Below, one piece after another: positions 56,382-64,000 of a stretch of DNA of 64,000 bases. Every line of letters begins with the position of its first letter. Within the stretch, counting starts at the first letter, position 1. The notes under the pieces were generated by a model that did not search any database, was not told the origin of the DNA, and worked only from the letters and a program-made list of their open reading frames with translations. The stretch is from Bradyrhizobium quebecense (GTDB taxonomy: Bacteria > Pseudomonadota > Alphaproteobacteria > Rhizobiales > Xanthobacteraceae), in assembly GCF_013373795.3 (NCBI RefSeq), contig NZ_CP088022.1, positions 4,650,001 to 4,714,000 on the forward strand, in the 5' to 3' direction. The translations under genes were made by a program, and so were the position numbers.

Positions 56382-56807
56382 ATGCACGATTTCACCCCAC
56401 TTTCCGGCCTCGCCGGCGGCGCACTGATTGGGCTTGCCGCCGCGCTGCTGATGCTACTGACCGGGCGAATCGCCGGCGTCACCGGCATCGTCGGCGGCCT
56501 GCTCCAGCCCGATACCGCCGACCGCGCCTGGCGCATCGCCTTTATTGCAGGGTTGATCGCGGCGCCCCTGATTGCGGCACTATTCGGCGCGCCGCTGCCG
56601 CGGCCGGCGATGAATGCGAGCCTCGTGGTGATCGCGATCGCGGGCCTTCTGGTCGGGTTCGGCACAAGGATGGGCAATGGCTGCACCTCCGGCCATGGCG
56701 TCTGCGGCTTCGCGCGGCTGTCCAGCCGCTCGATCGTGGCCACGTTCATCTTCATGACGGCGGCGATCATCACGGTTGCCATCGTCAGGCACGGGATCGG
56801 AGGTTAG
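56382..56807 (+). CDS. YeeE/YedE-family transporter, first subunit
   Basis: 141 residues and four helices: LAGGALIGLAAALLMLLTGRIAGVTGIVGG, IAFIAGLIAAPLIAALFG and the signature GFGTRMGNGCTSGHGVCGFARLS. GNGCTSGHGVCG holds the Cys residues that carry thiosulfate/sulfide transport in YeeE relatives. It is followed after 2 nt by a second half gene. The pair would form one complete sulfur-compound channel. Confidence 0.8.
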   Translation: MHDFTPLSGLAGGALIGLAAALLMLLTGRIAGVTGIVGGLLQPDTADRAWRIAFIAGLIAAPLIAALFGAPLPRPAMNASLVVIAIAGLLVGFGTRMGNGCTSGHGVCGFARLSSRSIVATFIFMTAAIITVAIVRHGIGG

Positions 56808-56809
56808 CG

Positions 56810-57289
56810 ATGCGCGTTCTCGCAAGCTTCGTGTGCGGCCTGATCTTCGGCGCGGGCCTTTTGATCTCGGGCATGACCGATCCGCAGAAGGTGCTCGGCT
56901 TCCTCGACCTGTTCGGCGCATGGGATGCGACGCTTGCCTTCGTGATGGCGGGTGCGGTTGCGGTCGCGGCAACCGGCTTTGCGATCGCGCGGCAGCGCAC
57001 CGCGCCTGCCTTCTCGGCGCGCTTCCTCTGGCCCGACCGCAACGACATCGATGCGCCGCTGGTTGGGGGCGCCGTGCTGTTCGGCATCGGCTGGGGCCTC
57101 GCCGGCATCTGCCCCGGGCCCGCACTGGTCAACCTTGCCGGGCTCTCGCTGCCGATCGTGGTGTTCGTCGTCGCGATGCTGGCAGGCATGATCGGCCAGA
57201 ATCTCTTCGGCAAGAATCCCTGGCGCCGGCGTACGCTGGCGGCGAGCGCCGTCGACACCGCTTCCCTTCCCTCTCGCGCAGACGGGTGA
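56810..57289 (+). CDS. YeeE/YedE-family transporter, second subunit (DUF6691 type)
   Basis: 159 residues with a shortened C-terminal tail. SFVCGLIFGAGLLISGMTDPQKVLGFLDLFGAWD and FGIGWGLAGICPGPALVNLAG include the Cys of the sulfur-transport signature. It is translated from ATG 56810, directly after the first subunit. The C-terminus is Arg-rich. Adjacent RidA starts 4 nt downstream, so the three genes form an operon. Confidence 0.8.
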   Translation: MRVLASFVCGLIFGAGLLISGMTDPQKVLGFLDLFGAWDATLAFVMAGAVAVAATGFAIARQRTAPAFSARFLWPDRNDIDAPLVGGAVLFGIGWGLAGICPGPALVNLAGLSLPIVVFVVAMLAGMIGQNLFGKNPWRRRTLAASAVDTASLPSRADG

Positions 57290-57292
57290 CCC

Positions 57293-57679
57293 ATGACTGA
57301 GATCAAGCACTTCCCTCCTCCGCCCGGCGTCACGGCGCCGCCGCTCTCGTTCGGCGCCCGCGTCGGCGATCTCTTGTTCATCTCGGGCATTCCCGGCTTC
57401 GACGCCAACCGCGAGCTGCCCGACGGCTTCGAGGCGCAGTTCGCCAATGTCGTCACCAATTTCCGGCGCGTGCTGACCGAGGCCGGCGCCACAATGCGCG
57501 ATCTCGTCAAAGTCAACGTGCTGCTGACCCGCGCCTCTGACGTCGCGACGATGAACGTCCTCTATGCCGGCGCGTTCGGCCCCGCACCCTACCCCGCGCG
57601 CACCACCTGCGTCGTGGTGGCGCTGCCCAATCCGAAGATGCTGATCGAGATCGAGGGCGTGGCACACGTCAAGGGGTGA
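57293..57679 (+). CDS. RidA family protein
   Basis: 128 residues. GDLLFISGIPGFDANREL, FANVVTNFRRVLTEAGATMRDLVKVNVLLTRASD, and PYPARTTCVV with the substrate-carboxylate Arg fit RidA/YjgF/UK114 enzymes. They hydrolyse reactive enamine/imine intermediates to protect PLP enzymes. Its placement with the sulfur transporter genes is not explained. Confidence 0.85.
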   Translation: MTEIKHFPPPPGVTAPPLSFGARVGDLLFISGIPGFDANRELPDGFEAQFANVVTNFRRVLTEAGATMRDLVKVNVLLTRASDVATMNVLYAGAFGPAPYPARTTCVVVALPNPKMLIEIEGVAHVKG

Positions 57680-57697
57680 ACCCCGCACTCTCAGTAT

Positions 57698-57742
57698 CGT
57701 CCCGGCCTAGTGCGCAGTTGCGCACGGGGGGCCGGGACGACG
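57698..57742. repeat. Inverted repeat between convergent genes
   Basis: CGTCCCGGCC (57698-57707) and GGCCGGGACG (about 57729-57738) frame a second palindrome, TGCGCAGTTGCGCA. It is the same family style as the palindrome at 40407, and probably ends both transcripts. Confidence 0.5.
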
Positions 57743-57798
57743 ATGTGAACAGAGCAGCGCGCTGTCCTCGGCGCGCGCCACGCTTCTTCAGTCAACCC

Positions 57799-58560
57799 TC
57801 AAAATAACGACCCCTGCCCGTCGTCCTCGCGCACCGGCGCCTTGCGCGGCGCTGCCTTCTTCGGGGCCGGCGCGTCCTCCAAGGCGATCTCTTCCGCGCT
57901 CATCGGCAGCAGCAATTGCGCATCGTCGTTGGCGACGGCGTTGACCCGCATCGTCACCTGGTGCCAGGCGAACTCGCCGACGTCAGGTCCCTTCAGCATT
58001 GGCATCACGTCGTCGACGTCGTTGGGCAGGCAGTCGAGCCAGCGCGCGAATTGCTCGGGCCGGATCGTGACGGGCACGCGGTGATGCAGTTGCGCGAGGT
58101 CGAGGCTCGCAGGCGCGGTGACGATCGCGACCGTGTCCTGCTCCTCGCCGTTCGGTCCCATCCAGGTCTCGGCGAGCGCGGCGAAAGCAAGCGGATGGCC
58201 GTCGCGGCGATGGATGAAGAACGGCCGCTTGCGGCCGCCGGCATCCTGCCATTCGTAATAGCCGTCGGCCGGGATCAGCGCGCGGCGCCGCTTGATCGCG
58301 TTCTTGAACGCCGGCTTCTCCCGCACCGTCTCGGAGCGGGCGTTGATCAACAGCGAGAACGTGCGGGGATCCTTGACCCAAGACGGGATCAGGCCCCAGC
58401 GCATCAATTGAAAATGCCGGCCGCCATTCTGCAGCAGCACGACCGGGATCGGCTGGGTCGGCGCAACATTATACCGCGGCGGAAAATTCGGCTGCTCGAT
58501 GTAGCCGAACATCTCTCGCAAGGCCGCCGGCGGCGAGGTAATGACAAAGCGTCCGCACAT
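57799..58560 (-). CDS. SRAP-family protein (HMCES/YedK-type abasic-site protector)
   Basis: 253 residues. MCGRFVITS supplies the Cys2 nucleophile; PRYNVAPTQPIPVV, INARSETVREKPAF, RALIPADGYYEWQ and LHHRVPV give the conserved Asn, Glu and His. It would form a stable thiazolidine crosslink with abasic DNA ends. A Lys/Glu-rich tail of about 40 residues (ALEDAPAPKKAAPRKAPV) is extra. It sits near the Mug-like glycosylase and tag, so DNA-repair genes are frequent in this stretch. Confidence 0.9.
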   Translation of the reverse strand: MCGRFVITSPPAALREMFGYIEQPNFPPRYNVAPTQPIPVVLLQNGGRHFQLMRWGLIPSWVKDPRTFSLLINARSETVREKPAFKNAIKRRRALIPADGYYEWQDAGGRKRPFFIHRRDGHPLAFAALAETWMGPNGEEQDTVAIVTAPASLDLAQLHHRVPVTIRPEQFARWLDCLPNDVDDVMPMLKGPDVGEFAWHQVTMRVNAVANDDAQLLLPMSAEEIALEDAPAPKKAAPRKAPVREDDGQGSLF

Positions 58561-58622
58561 ATCCTGTCCAGGGTGGTATCCGTTTATTCCGCCTTAACTT
58601 GGACCATTAAAGACTGCGACCA

Positions 58623-59123
58623 ATGACCTCAACGGCCGCCATAGCGGGCTCTCGCCCGCGACCGACGTACCCCGACGAGGCGCGGGCGGCGCAGTTGCGC
58701 GCCGCCAACATCAATCCCCGCACCGGGCTTGCGACCGACTACCTCAATCACTTCAACGAAGCCATCATGCTGCTGGAGATGGTGCCGGACCTGCCGGAAT
58801 GCGCCAGCGATTTCCTGGAATGGCAACCCTTGTCCTATGCCGAGCATTTCACCGCGTCCAATTTTCGGGCGCGTGACCTCGCGATCGAAGCCTATCAGAC
58901 GGCGGATGCCGTCATCCGGGCCGAATTCGACCAGCTCACCGACAGCATGACCAAGATCCTGACCGAGGTCGGCTCCGCGATGCGGCAATTGCACCAGGAC
59001 AGGAGCCGGGTCGCGCTCGCCGAGCAGGCGATCGTCTGGGTCAAGCCGCTGGTGATGCAGACCGCCGGTGTCATCAACGGCGCCGCAGAGGCCGATGTCG
59101 ACGGCATCATGGCGGGCGCCTGA
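58623..59123 (+). CDS. Conserved hypothetical protein of 166 residues
   Basis: Helical, acidic-to-neutral, without signal or membrane segments: ARAAQLRAANINPRTGLATDYLNHFNEAIMLLEMVPDLPE, FLEWQPLSYAEHFTASNFRARDLAI and LAEQAIVWVKPLVMQTAGVING. It looks like a conserved rhizobial protein of unknown function. It is followed by a NUDIX gene with a 38-nt gap and preceded by the divergent SRAP gene. Confidence 0.5.
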   Translation: MTSTAAIAGSRPRPTYPDEARAAQLRAANINPRTGLATDYLNHFNEAIMLLEMVPDLPECASDFLEWQPLSYAEHFTASNFRARDLAIEAYQTADAVIRAEFDQLTDSMTKILTEVGSAMRQLHQDRSRVALAEQAIVWVKPLVMQTAGVINGAAEADVDGIMAGA

Positions 59124-59161
59124 TTTATCGGGCATGATGGTCGTCAAAACTGGTTGTCGTC

Positions 59162-59581
59162 TTGAGCTCTCCCGAACCTCCGATCCGCCCGCAGCTCGCC
59201 GTCTCCGGCGTGATTTTCCGCGATGGCAAGGTGCTGCTGGTCCGCCGTGCCCGCTCGCCGGGCAAGGGCTTCTATTCGCTGCCCGGCGGCCGGGTCGAAT
59301 TCGGCGAAACGCTGCATACCGCCCTGCACCGGGAGATCGACGAGGAGACCGCCCTGCGGGTCGAGATCCTGGGCCTGGCCGGCTGGCGCGAGGTGCTGCC
59401 GACCGGTCCCGGCACCGGGCATTATCTGATCATGACGTTCGCGGCGCGCTGGGCCTCCCGCGAGCCTGTGCTGAACGACGAGCACGACGATTTCAAATGG
59501 CTGGCGCCCGAGGAGATCGGCGACCTCAAGGTCACCGGCGGTCTCCATGAGGTCATTGCGGCCGCCCGGCGGCTGGTCTGA
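59162..59581 (+). CDS. NUDIX hydrolase (ADP-ribose pyrophosphatase-like)
   Basis: 139 residues from TTG 59162, the first start after an in-frame stop; no Shine-Dalgarno is clear. LAVSGVIFRDGKVLLVRRARSPGKGFYSLPGGRVEFGETLHTALHREIDEETALRVE carries the complete NUDIX box (GGRVEFGET-x-REIDEET). It is short and of the 8-oxo-dGTPase/ADP-ribose class. The specificity is unknown. Confidence 0.75.
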   Translation: MSSPEPPIRPQLAVSGVIFRDGKVLLVRRARSPGKGFYSLPGGRVEFGETLHTALHREIDEETALRVEILGLAGWREVLPTGPGTGHYLIMTFAARWASREPVLNDEHDDFKWLAPEEIGDLKVTGGLHEVIAAARRLV

Positions 59582-59666
59582 GGCCGGTTTGGGGGCGGTA
59601 TTGGAGCCTTGCCGCCTTGCCTCGGGCGCATTGAGGGGGCATACCACGGCGATTCCGGAACCCCTG

Positions 59667-60044
59667 ATGATCAGAGCCTTTCTCGCCGTTGTGATCCTGA
59701 TGTCGGCATGCCTCGCGACGCCCGCCCGCGCGCAGGACGCCGCTGCGCCGTTCGACGGCGACCTGCAGCGGCTCGCCGAGATCCTCGGCGCCCTGCACTA
59801 TCTGCGCGGCATCTGCGGCTCCAACGAGGGCGCCAAATGGCGTAACGAGATGCAGGCGCTGATCGATGCCGAAACCCCCTCCGGCGACCGCCGCGCCCGC
59901 ATGGTTGCGGGCTTCAACCGCGGCTACAACGGCTTCCAGCAGACCTACCGGACCTGCACCCCGGCCGCCACCGTGGCGATCCGCCGCTATATCGAGGAAG
60001 GCTCGAAGATCTCGCGCGACCTGACGGCCCGCTATGCCAACTGA
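59667..60044 (+). CDS. TIGR02301 family secreted protein
   Basis: 125 residues. The signal peptide MIRAFLAVVILMSACLATPARAQ is followed by DLQRLAEILGALHYLRGICG, WRNEMQALIDAE, VAGFNRGYNGFQQTYRTCTPAATVAIRRYI. The GALHYLRGIC-x-W...FNRGYNGFQQTYRTC pattern is that of TIGR02301, a Rhizobiales-specific family of unknown function with two conserved cysteines. It overlaps the HAD gene by 11 nt. Confidence 0.75.
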   Translation: MIRAFLAVVILMSACLATPARAQDAAAPFDGDLQRLAEILGALHYLRGICGSNEGAKWRNEMQALIDAETPSGDRRARMVAGFNRGYNGFQQTYRTCTPAATVAIRRYIEEGSKISRDLTARYAN

Positions 60045-60690
60045 CCGCGCGATCTTCTTCGACCTCGACGGCACCCTGACCGACCCGAAGCCCGGCATCA
60101 CCGGCTCGATCCAGTATGCGCTGGGCAAGCTCGGCCGGCCGATTCCGTCACAGGACGAGTTGACCTGGTGCATCGGGCCGCCGCTGCGGGCGAGCTTTGC
60201 GATGCTGCTCGGCGGCGAGGAGCTCGCCGACCGCGCCGTCGAGCTCTACCGCGAGCGGTTCGGCGATGTCGGGCTGTTCGAGAACAGCGTCTATCCCGAT
60301 ACCGCCGACGTGCTGGCGGAGCTGCGACAGGCGCCGGGGCGCATCTACGTTGCGACCTCGAAGCCGCATGTGTTCGCGACGCGGATCGTCGCGCATTTCG
60401 GCCTCAGCCGGTATTTCGACCACGTGTTCGGCTCCGAGCTTGACGGAACCCGGGTCAACAAGGTCGACCTGCTGGCCTATGCGCTGGCGCAGACCGGGGC
60501 CGATCCGGCTAAGGCCCTGATGATCGGCGACCGCAGTCACGACGTTGTCGGAGCGAATCGCAACGGCATCCGCGCGATCGGCGTCACCTATGGCTACGGC
60601 ACGCCGGAGGAACTGATCGAGGCCGGCGCCAGCCATCTGTGCGCCTCGCCGCGCGCCGTGCTGGACCATATCCACAGCTCATTTGGCTGA
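60034..60690 (+). CDS. HAD-superfamily hydrolase (phosphoglycolate phosphatase-like)
   Basis: 218 residues. Motif I FFDLDGTLTDPKPGI with the Asp nucleophile, a helical cap domain (residues 20-90), motif II VATSKPH and motifs III/IV MIGDRSHDVVGANRNGI. It dephosphorylates a small phosphomonoester, maybe phosphoglycolate. It begins inside the preceding TIGR02301 gene. Confidence 0.85.
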   Translation: MPTDRAIFFDLDGTLTDPKPGITGSIQYALGKLGRPIPSQDELTWCIGPPLRASFAMLLGGEELADRAVELYRERFGDVGLFENSVYPDTADVLAELRQAPGRIYVATSKPHVFATRIVAHFGLSRYFDHVFGSELDGTRVNKVDLLAYALAQTGADPAKALMIGDRSHDVVGANRNGIRAIGVTYGYGTPEELIEAGASHLCASPRAVLDHIHSSFG

Positions 60691-60845
60691 TCGCGGCGGC
60701 GATACCCGGAATTCCCCTTCAAATGCCGTGGCGGGCGTTAACCTTTTCGAAAGATGTGGGCTAGGCGGTACCCGCATGCGTGATAAATCTCGCGCGTCGC
60801 AGTGGTTCGCTCCTCGGACCGCGCGCATCCATTTTGCAGAGTTTC

Positions 60846-61112
60846 ATGCGCCATCCAGCGTCCTTTCCCCATCACCAAGACCCCCGTCCCGATCACGAGC
60901 AGAAGCAGGCCGCGCTGGGCTACCTGAACGAGGCGTGGGCGGAAGCGCGTCACGACGGCGTCGACGGCGACTGCCTCGCCCAGGCGAGCCTGTTCGCGGC
61001 GCTCGCCGAGCTCGTCGGCACCTATGGCGAGGACGCGGTGGCGAAGTTCGCCGAGGGCCTCGCCGCGCGCGTGCGCAACGGCGAGTTCTCGCTGGCATTG
61101 GCCCGGCAGTAA
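60846..61112 (+). CDS. Conserved hypothetical protein of about 88 residues
   Basis: From ATG 60846 (with an alternative at 60780): MRHPASFPHHQDPRPDHEQKQ followed by ALGYLNEAWAEARHDGVDGDCLAQASLFAALAELVGTYGEDAVAKFAEGLAARVRNGE. It is helical, acidic and small. I do not recognise it by name. No Shine-Dalgarno is convincing. Confidence 0.45.
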   Translation: MRHPASFPHHQDPRPDHEQKQAALGYLNEAWAEARHDGVDGDCLAQASLFAALAELVGTYGEDAVAKFAEGLAARVRNGEFSLALARQ

Positions 61113-61118
61113 TCCCGC

Positions 61119-61195
61119 AAAGCGTTTTCGAGCGAAGTGGGCACCGGTTCGCGCAAAGAAAACGCGTCAAACAAGAATCTAGCGCATTTGATGCG
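61119..61195. repeat. Dispersed intergenic repeat (same family as 10250-10306)
   Basis: AAAGCG-TTTTCGAGCGAAGTGGGCACCGGTTCGCG matches the reverse complement of the segment at 10258-10306 with a few changes. It lies between the small gene and the end of dihydroorotase. Confidence 0.55.
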
Positions 61196-62530
61196 CTAGG
61201 CCTTCAGCGTCTCGAGGAAGCGGACCGGCTCGCCCGTCGACGGCGTCGTGACCTCGCCCTGCCACATCACCCGCCTGCCGCGCACGAAAGTGCCGACCGG
61301 CCAGCCCTGCACCCGCACGCCGTCATAGGGCGTCCAGGCTGCGCGCGAGGCGATCCATTTGTTGGTGATGGTCTCGCTGCGCTTGAGATCGACAACGGTG
61401 AAGTCGGCATCGTAGCCCGCCGCGATGCGGCCCTTGCAGGCGATGTTGAACAGCCGCGCCGGACCCGCGCTGGTGAGATCGACGAACCGCTGTAGCGACA
61501 GCCGCCCGGCATTGACGTGGTCGAGCATCAGCGGCACCAGCGTCTGCACCCCGGTCATGCCCGACGGCGAGGCCGGATAGGTCTTGGCCTTCTCCTCCAG
61601 CGTATGCGGCGCGTGGTCGGAGCCGAGCACGTCGATGATGCCCTGCTCGATGCCGTACCAGATGCCGGCGCGGTGATCGGCCGAGCGCACCGGGGGGTTC
61701 ATCTGCGCCAGCGTGCCGAGCCGCTCATAGCATTCGGGTGCGGCCATCGTCAGGTGATGCGGCGTCGCCTCGCAGGAGGCGACATCCTTGTGGTCGCGCA
61801 GATACAGGATCTCTTCCTTGGTCGAGATGTGCAGCACGTGGATACGCTTGCCGGTCTCGCGCGCGAGATTGACCAGGCGCTCGGTCGCCATCAGCGCCGC
61901 GGTCTCGTCGCGCCACACCGGATGCGAGCGTGGATCGCCCTCGATCCGCAGCGGCTTGCGCTCGTTCAGACGATACTCGTCCTCGGCGTGGAACGCGGCG
62001 CGGCGCCGGATCACCTGGAAGATCCGCCGCAGGCTCTCGTCGTCCTCGACCAAAAGCGCGCCGGTGGAGGAGCCGATGAACACCTTGACGCCGGCGCAGC
62101 CCGGGGCGCGCTCGAGCTCCGGCAGGTCCCGCACGTTCTCGCGGGTGCCGCCGATGAAGAACGCGAAGTCGCAATGCATGCGATGGTGGCCGCGCTTGAT
62201 CTTGTCGGTGAACGCCTCTTCGGTGACCGTCAGCGGGTTGGTATTCGGCATCTCGAACACGGCGGTGACCCCGCCCATCACGGCGCTGCGCGAGCCGGTC
62301 TCGAGATCTTCCTTCTGCGTCAGCCCGGGCTCGCGGAAATGCACCTGGGTGTCCATCACGCCGGGCAGGATATGCAGGCCCTTGCAGTCGATCACCTCGC
62401 CGGCCGAGGCCTGGCCGAGCGCGCCGATCGCGGCGATGCGGCCATTCGTGACGCCGATATCGCGCACGCCCTCGCCGTCCTGATTGACCACAGTGCCGGA
62501 TTTTAGAATGGTGTCAAAATGCTGATTCAT
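61196..62530 (-). CDS. pyrC: Dihydroorotase
   Basis: 444 residues. LPGVMDTQVHFREPGLTQKEDLETGSRSA (His-x-His metal site), GVKVFIGSSTGALL, HVLHISTKEEI, CEATPHHLT and VLGSDHAPHTLEEKA are the amidohydrolase motifs. It resembles class I dihydroorotases or allantoinase-type relatives (PyrC/AllB); dihydroorotase is preferred. It makes dihydroorotate in pyrimidine synthesis, or related cyclic amides. GAGGACCG precedes ATG 62530. No pyrB is near. Confidence 0.8.
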   Translation of the reverse strand: MNQHFDTILKSGTVVNQDGEGVRDIGVTNGRIAAIGALGQASAGEVIDCKGLHILPGVMDTQVHFREPGLTQKEDLETGSRSAVMGGVTAVFEMPNTNPLTVTEEAFTDKIKRGHHRMHCDFAFFIGGTRENVRDLPELERAPGCAGVKVFIGSSTGALLVEDDESLRRIFQVIRRRAAFHAEDEYRLNERKPLRIEGDPRSHPVWRDETAALMATERLVNLARETGKRIHVLHISTKEEILYLRDHKDVASCEATPHHLTMAAPECYERLGTLAQMNPPVRSADHRAGIWYGIEQGIIDVLGSDHAPHTLEEKAKTYPASPSGMTGVQTLVPLMLDHVNAGRLSLQRFVDLTSAGPARLFNIACKGRIAAGYDADFTVVDLKRSETITNKWIASRAAWTPYDGVRVQGWPVGTFVRGRRVMWQGEVTTPSTGEPVRFLETLKA

Positions 62531-62659
62531 CGGTCCTCGGCGCCCGCTTTCGGCTGTCGCGCGGGCCTTGTTCGGCGCACTCTAGCGCCTTAGCTTGGCA
62601 GGGGATATCCGCGAGGACAGCGTTTCCCAAGGAACTTGGAAAAAGAGCCAATTTTGCGA

Positions 62660-63541
62660 ATGAAAGCAGCGTTTCTTCCAGATCGGAGCGTGGTCAAAAT
62701 CTCTGGCGAGGACGCCCGCAACTTCCTCAACGGCCTCATCACGACCGATGTCGAGCAGCTAACCCCGGGACAGGCCCGGTTTGGCGCACTGCTGACGCCG
62801 CAGGGCAAGATCATCGTCGACTTCCTGATCACCGAGATACCCACAGGCCACGGCGGCGGCTTCCTGATCGACGCGCCGCGCGCGCTCGCCAAGGGGCTTG
62901 CCGACAAGCTCGGCTTCTACAAGCTGCGCGCCAAGGTCGTGGTCGAGAATCTCTCCGACAGCCTCGGTGTGCTGGCAGCCTGGGACGGCGAGCCGGCGGC
63001 GATCCCCGATCTCGCTTTCTCCGATCCGCGCAATACAGCGCTCGGCTGGCGCGTCCTGATCCCGGAAGATCTGAAGCAGAAACTCGCTGAGCTGATCGGC
63101 GCCGATCTCGTCGACTCCAGCGCCTATGAGGCGCATCGCATTGCGGCCGGCGTGCCGCGCGGCGGGCTCGACTTCATGTATGGCGACGCGTTCCCGCACG
63201 AGACCAATATGGACCGCCTCAACGGCGTCGATTTCGACAAGGGCTGCTATGTCGGCCAGGAGGTGGTGTCGCGCATGCAGCATCGTGGCACGGCGCGCAC
63301 CCGCACGGTGAAGATCATTCTCGACGGCCCCGCCCCCGAGACTGGCGCGACAATCCAGGCTGGCGACAAGCAGGTCGGCACCATGGGCTCGACCGCCGGC
63401 GAGAAAGGCCTCGCGCTGGTGCGCATCGACCGCGTCGCCGATGCGCTCGACGCCGGCCTGCCGCTGACCGCGGGCGGGCTCGCGCTTCACCTCGCCGATC
63501 CTGATGCCGTCCGCACCACACCCAAGAAGACCGTTGCATGA
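62660..63541 (+). CDS. ygfZ: YgfZ/GcvT-like folate-binding protein
   Basis: About 293 residues. VVKISGEDARNFLNGLITTDVEQ, ALLTPQGKIIVDFLI, the YgfZ signature DKGCYVGQEVVSRMQHRG with its conserved Cys, and a C-terminal barrel with GEKGLALVRID. YgfZ proteins help assemble or repair Fe-S clusters using tetrahydrofolate. ATG 62660 is preferred; a TTG at 62636 is possible. Its stop overlaps the following tag gene (ATGA). Confidence 0.8.
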   Translation: MKAAFLPDRSVVKISGEDARNFLNGLITTDVEQLTPGQARFGALLTPQGKIIVDFLITEIPTGHGGGFLIDAPRALAKGLADKLGFYKLRAKVVVENLSDSLGVLAAWDGEPAAIPDLAFSDPRNTALGWRVLIPEDLKQKLAELIGADLVDSSAYEAHRIAAGVPRGGLDFMYGDAFPHETNMDRLNGVDFDKGCYVGQEVVSRMQHRGTARTRTVKIILDGPAPETGATIQAGDKQVGTMGSTAGEKGLALVRIDRVADALDAGLPLTAGGLALHLADPDAVRTTPKKTVA

Positions 63542-64000
63542 GTCGCACCGCGCAACTGCACCCCGACGGCAAGACGCGCTGCCCGTGGCCGGGCGACGAT
63601 GCGTTCTACGTCGCCTATCACGACAATGAATGGGGCGTGCCGGAATATGACGACCGCGCGCTCTATGAAAAGCTGATCCTCGACGGCTTCCAGGCCGGCC
63701 TGTCCTGGATCACGATCCTGCGCAAGCGCGAGAATTTCCGCAAAGCCTTCGACGATTTCCAGCCCGAGAAGATCGCGCGCTACACCGACAAGAAGGTGCA
63801 TGCGCTGATGAACGACGCCGGCATCGTCCGCAACCGCGCCAAGATCGAAGGCACGGTGGCGAGCGCCAAGTCGTATCTCGAGATCATGGAGAAGGGTCCC
63901 GGCTTCTCGAAATTCCTGTGGGACTTCGTCGACGGCAAGCCGAAGGTCAATCAGTTCAAGACCACCGCGAGCGTGCCGGCCTCGACGCCGGTCTCGATCA
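63538..64000 (+). CDS. tag: DNA-3-methyladenine glycosylase I, 3' end beyond window
   Basis: About 154 residues are visible before the edge. RCPWPGDDAFYVAYHDNEWGVPEYDDRALYEKLILDGFQAGLSWITIL, FDDFQPEKIARYTD, IVRNRAKIEGTVASAK and FLWDFVDGKPKVNQ are diagnostic of Tag, including the Zn-binding Cys and His near the N-terminus. It excises 3-methyladenine from DNA. Coupled to ygfZ. Confidence 0.92.
   Translation, partial: MSRTAQLHPDGKTRCPWPGDDAFYVAYHDNEWGVPEYDDRALYEKLILDGFQAGLSWITILRKRENFRKAFDDFQPEKIARYTDKKVHALMNDAGIVRNRAKIEGTVASAKSYLEIMEKGPGFSKFLWDFVDGKPKVNQFKTTASVPASTPVSI

Overview
This 64 kb window is GC-rich, densely coded alphaproteobacterial chromosome. The gene families, the dispersed palindromic repeats (about 10.2, 12.9, 40.4, 42.0, 44.0, 55.6, 57.7 and 61.1 kb), the EcfG-type promoter motifs and the gene order all suggest Bradyrhizobium or a close relative. 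This genus call is inference from pattern; no database was searched.

Layout. 0-5.5 kb: two divergent paralogous secreted proteins (one with a DUF2147 domain), a membrane-anchored AraC regulator, a YciB-like membrane protein, a small Cys-rich secreted protein and a FecR-domain protein. 5.6-9.3 kb: a minus-strand group (methyltransferase, small unknown gene, DUF4242 protein) facing a winged-helix/TPR regulator across an intergenic region with three 11-bp tandem repeats. 9.3-15.8 kb: a NUDIX protein, then a polar-lipid neighbourhood: phosphatidylserine decarboxylase, a class-III aminotransferase whose start codon overlaps the decarboxylase start, an Mpo1/DUF962-like membrane protein, a PmtA-type methyltransferase and a GT4 glycosyltransferase. 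15.9-24.3 kb: TAXI binding protein, a frameshifted TauE/SafE permease, an acyltransferase, an L,D-transpeptidase, a DUF4403 protein, a branched-chain amino-acid-type binding protein and two small genes. 24.7-29.1 kb: an exporter operon with two HlyD adaptors around a double-length ABC-2 permease. 29.3-38.9 kb: GDPD phosphodiesterase, GH38 alpha-mannosidase, two PRC-barrel genes with EcfG-like promoters, an OmpR/EnvZ-type two-component pair, a zinc-ribbon protein and a lytic transglycosylase. 39.0-44.0 kb: TPP riboswitch followed by thiO-thiS-thiG-thiE-thiC. 44.1-52.1 kb: an accessory island. 52.3-64 kb: Baeyer-Villiger-type monooxygenase, two NUDIX proteins, a Mug-like DNA glycosylase, a YeeE/YedE pair, RidA, an SRAP protein, a HAD phosphatase, dihydroorotase, a YgfZ-like protein and tag (cut by the window edge).

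The island at 44.1-52.1 kb is the most unusual part. A TIGR02391 (Ymh-like) gene is cut into three pieces by two insertion sequences: an IS66 element (45136-47716, with a perfect 8-bp target duplication) and an IS630 element (47750-51379, TA duplication) that itself carries an IS91-like element with a tyrosine recombinase. Removing both elements restores an uninterrupted 264-codon frame. It ends 31 nt before a gene with an Abi_C-like motif on the same strand. The ancestral locus was therefore probably a two-gene abortive-infection-type defence operon that insertion sequences have inactivated or rewired.

Start codons were chosen from visible Shine-Dalgarno sequences and signal peptides. Functions are assigned by motif recognition only.
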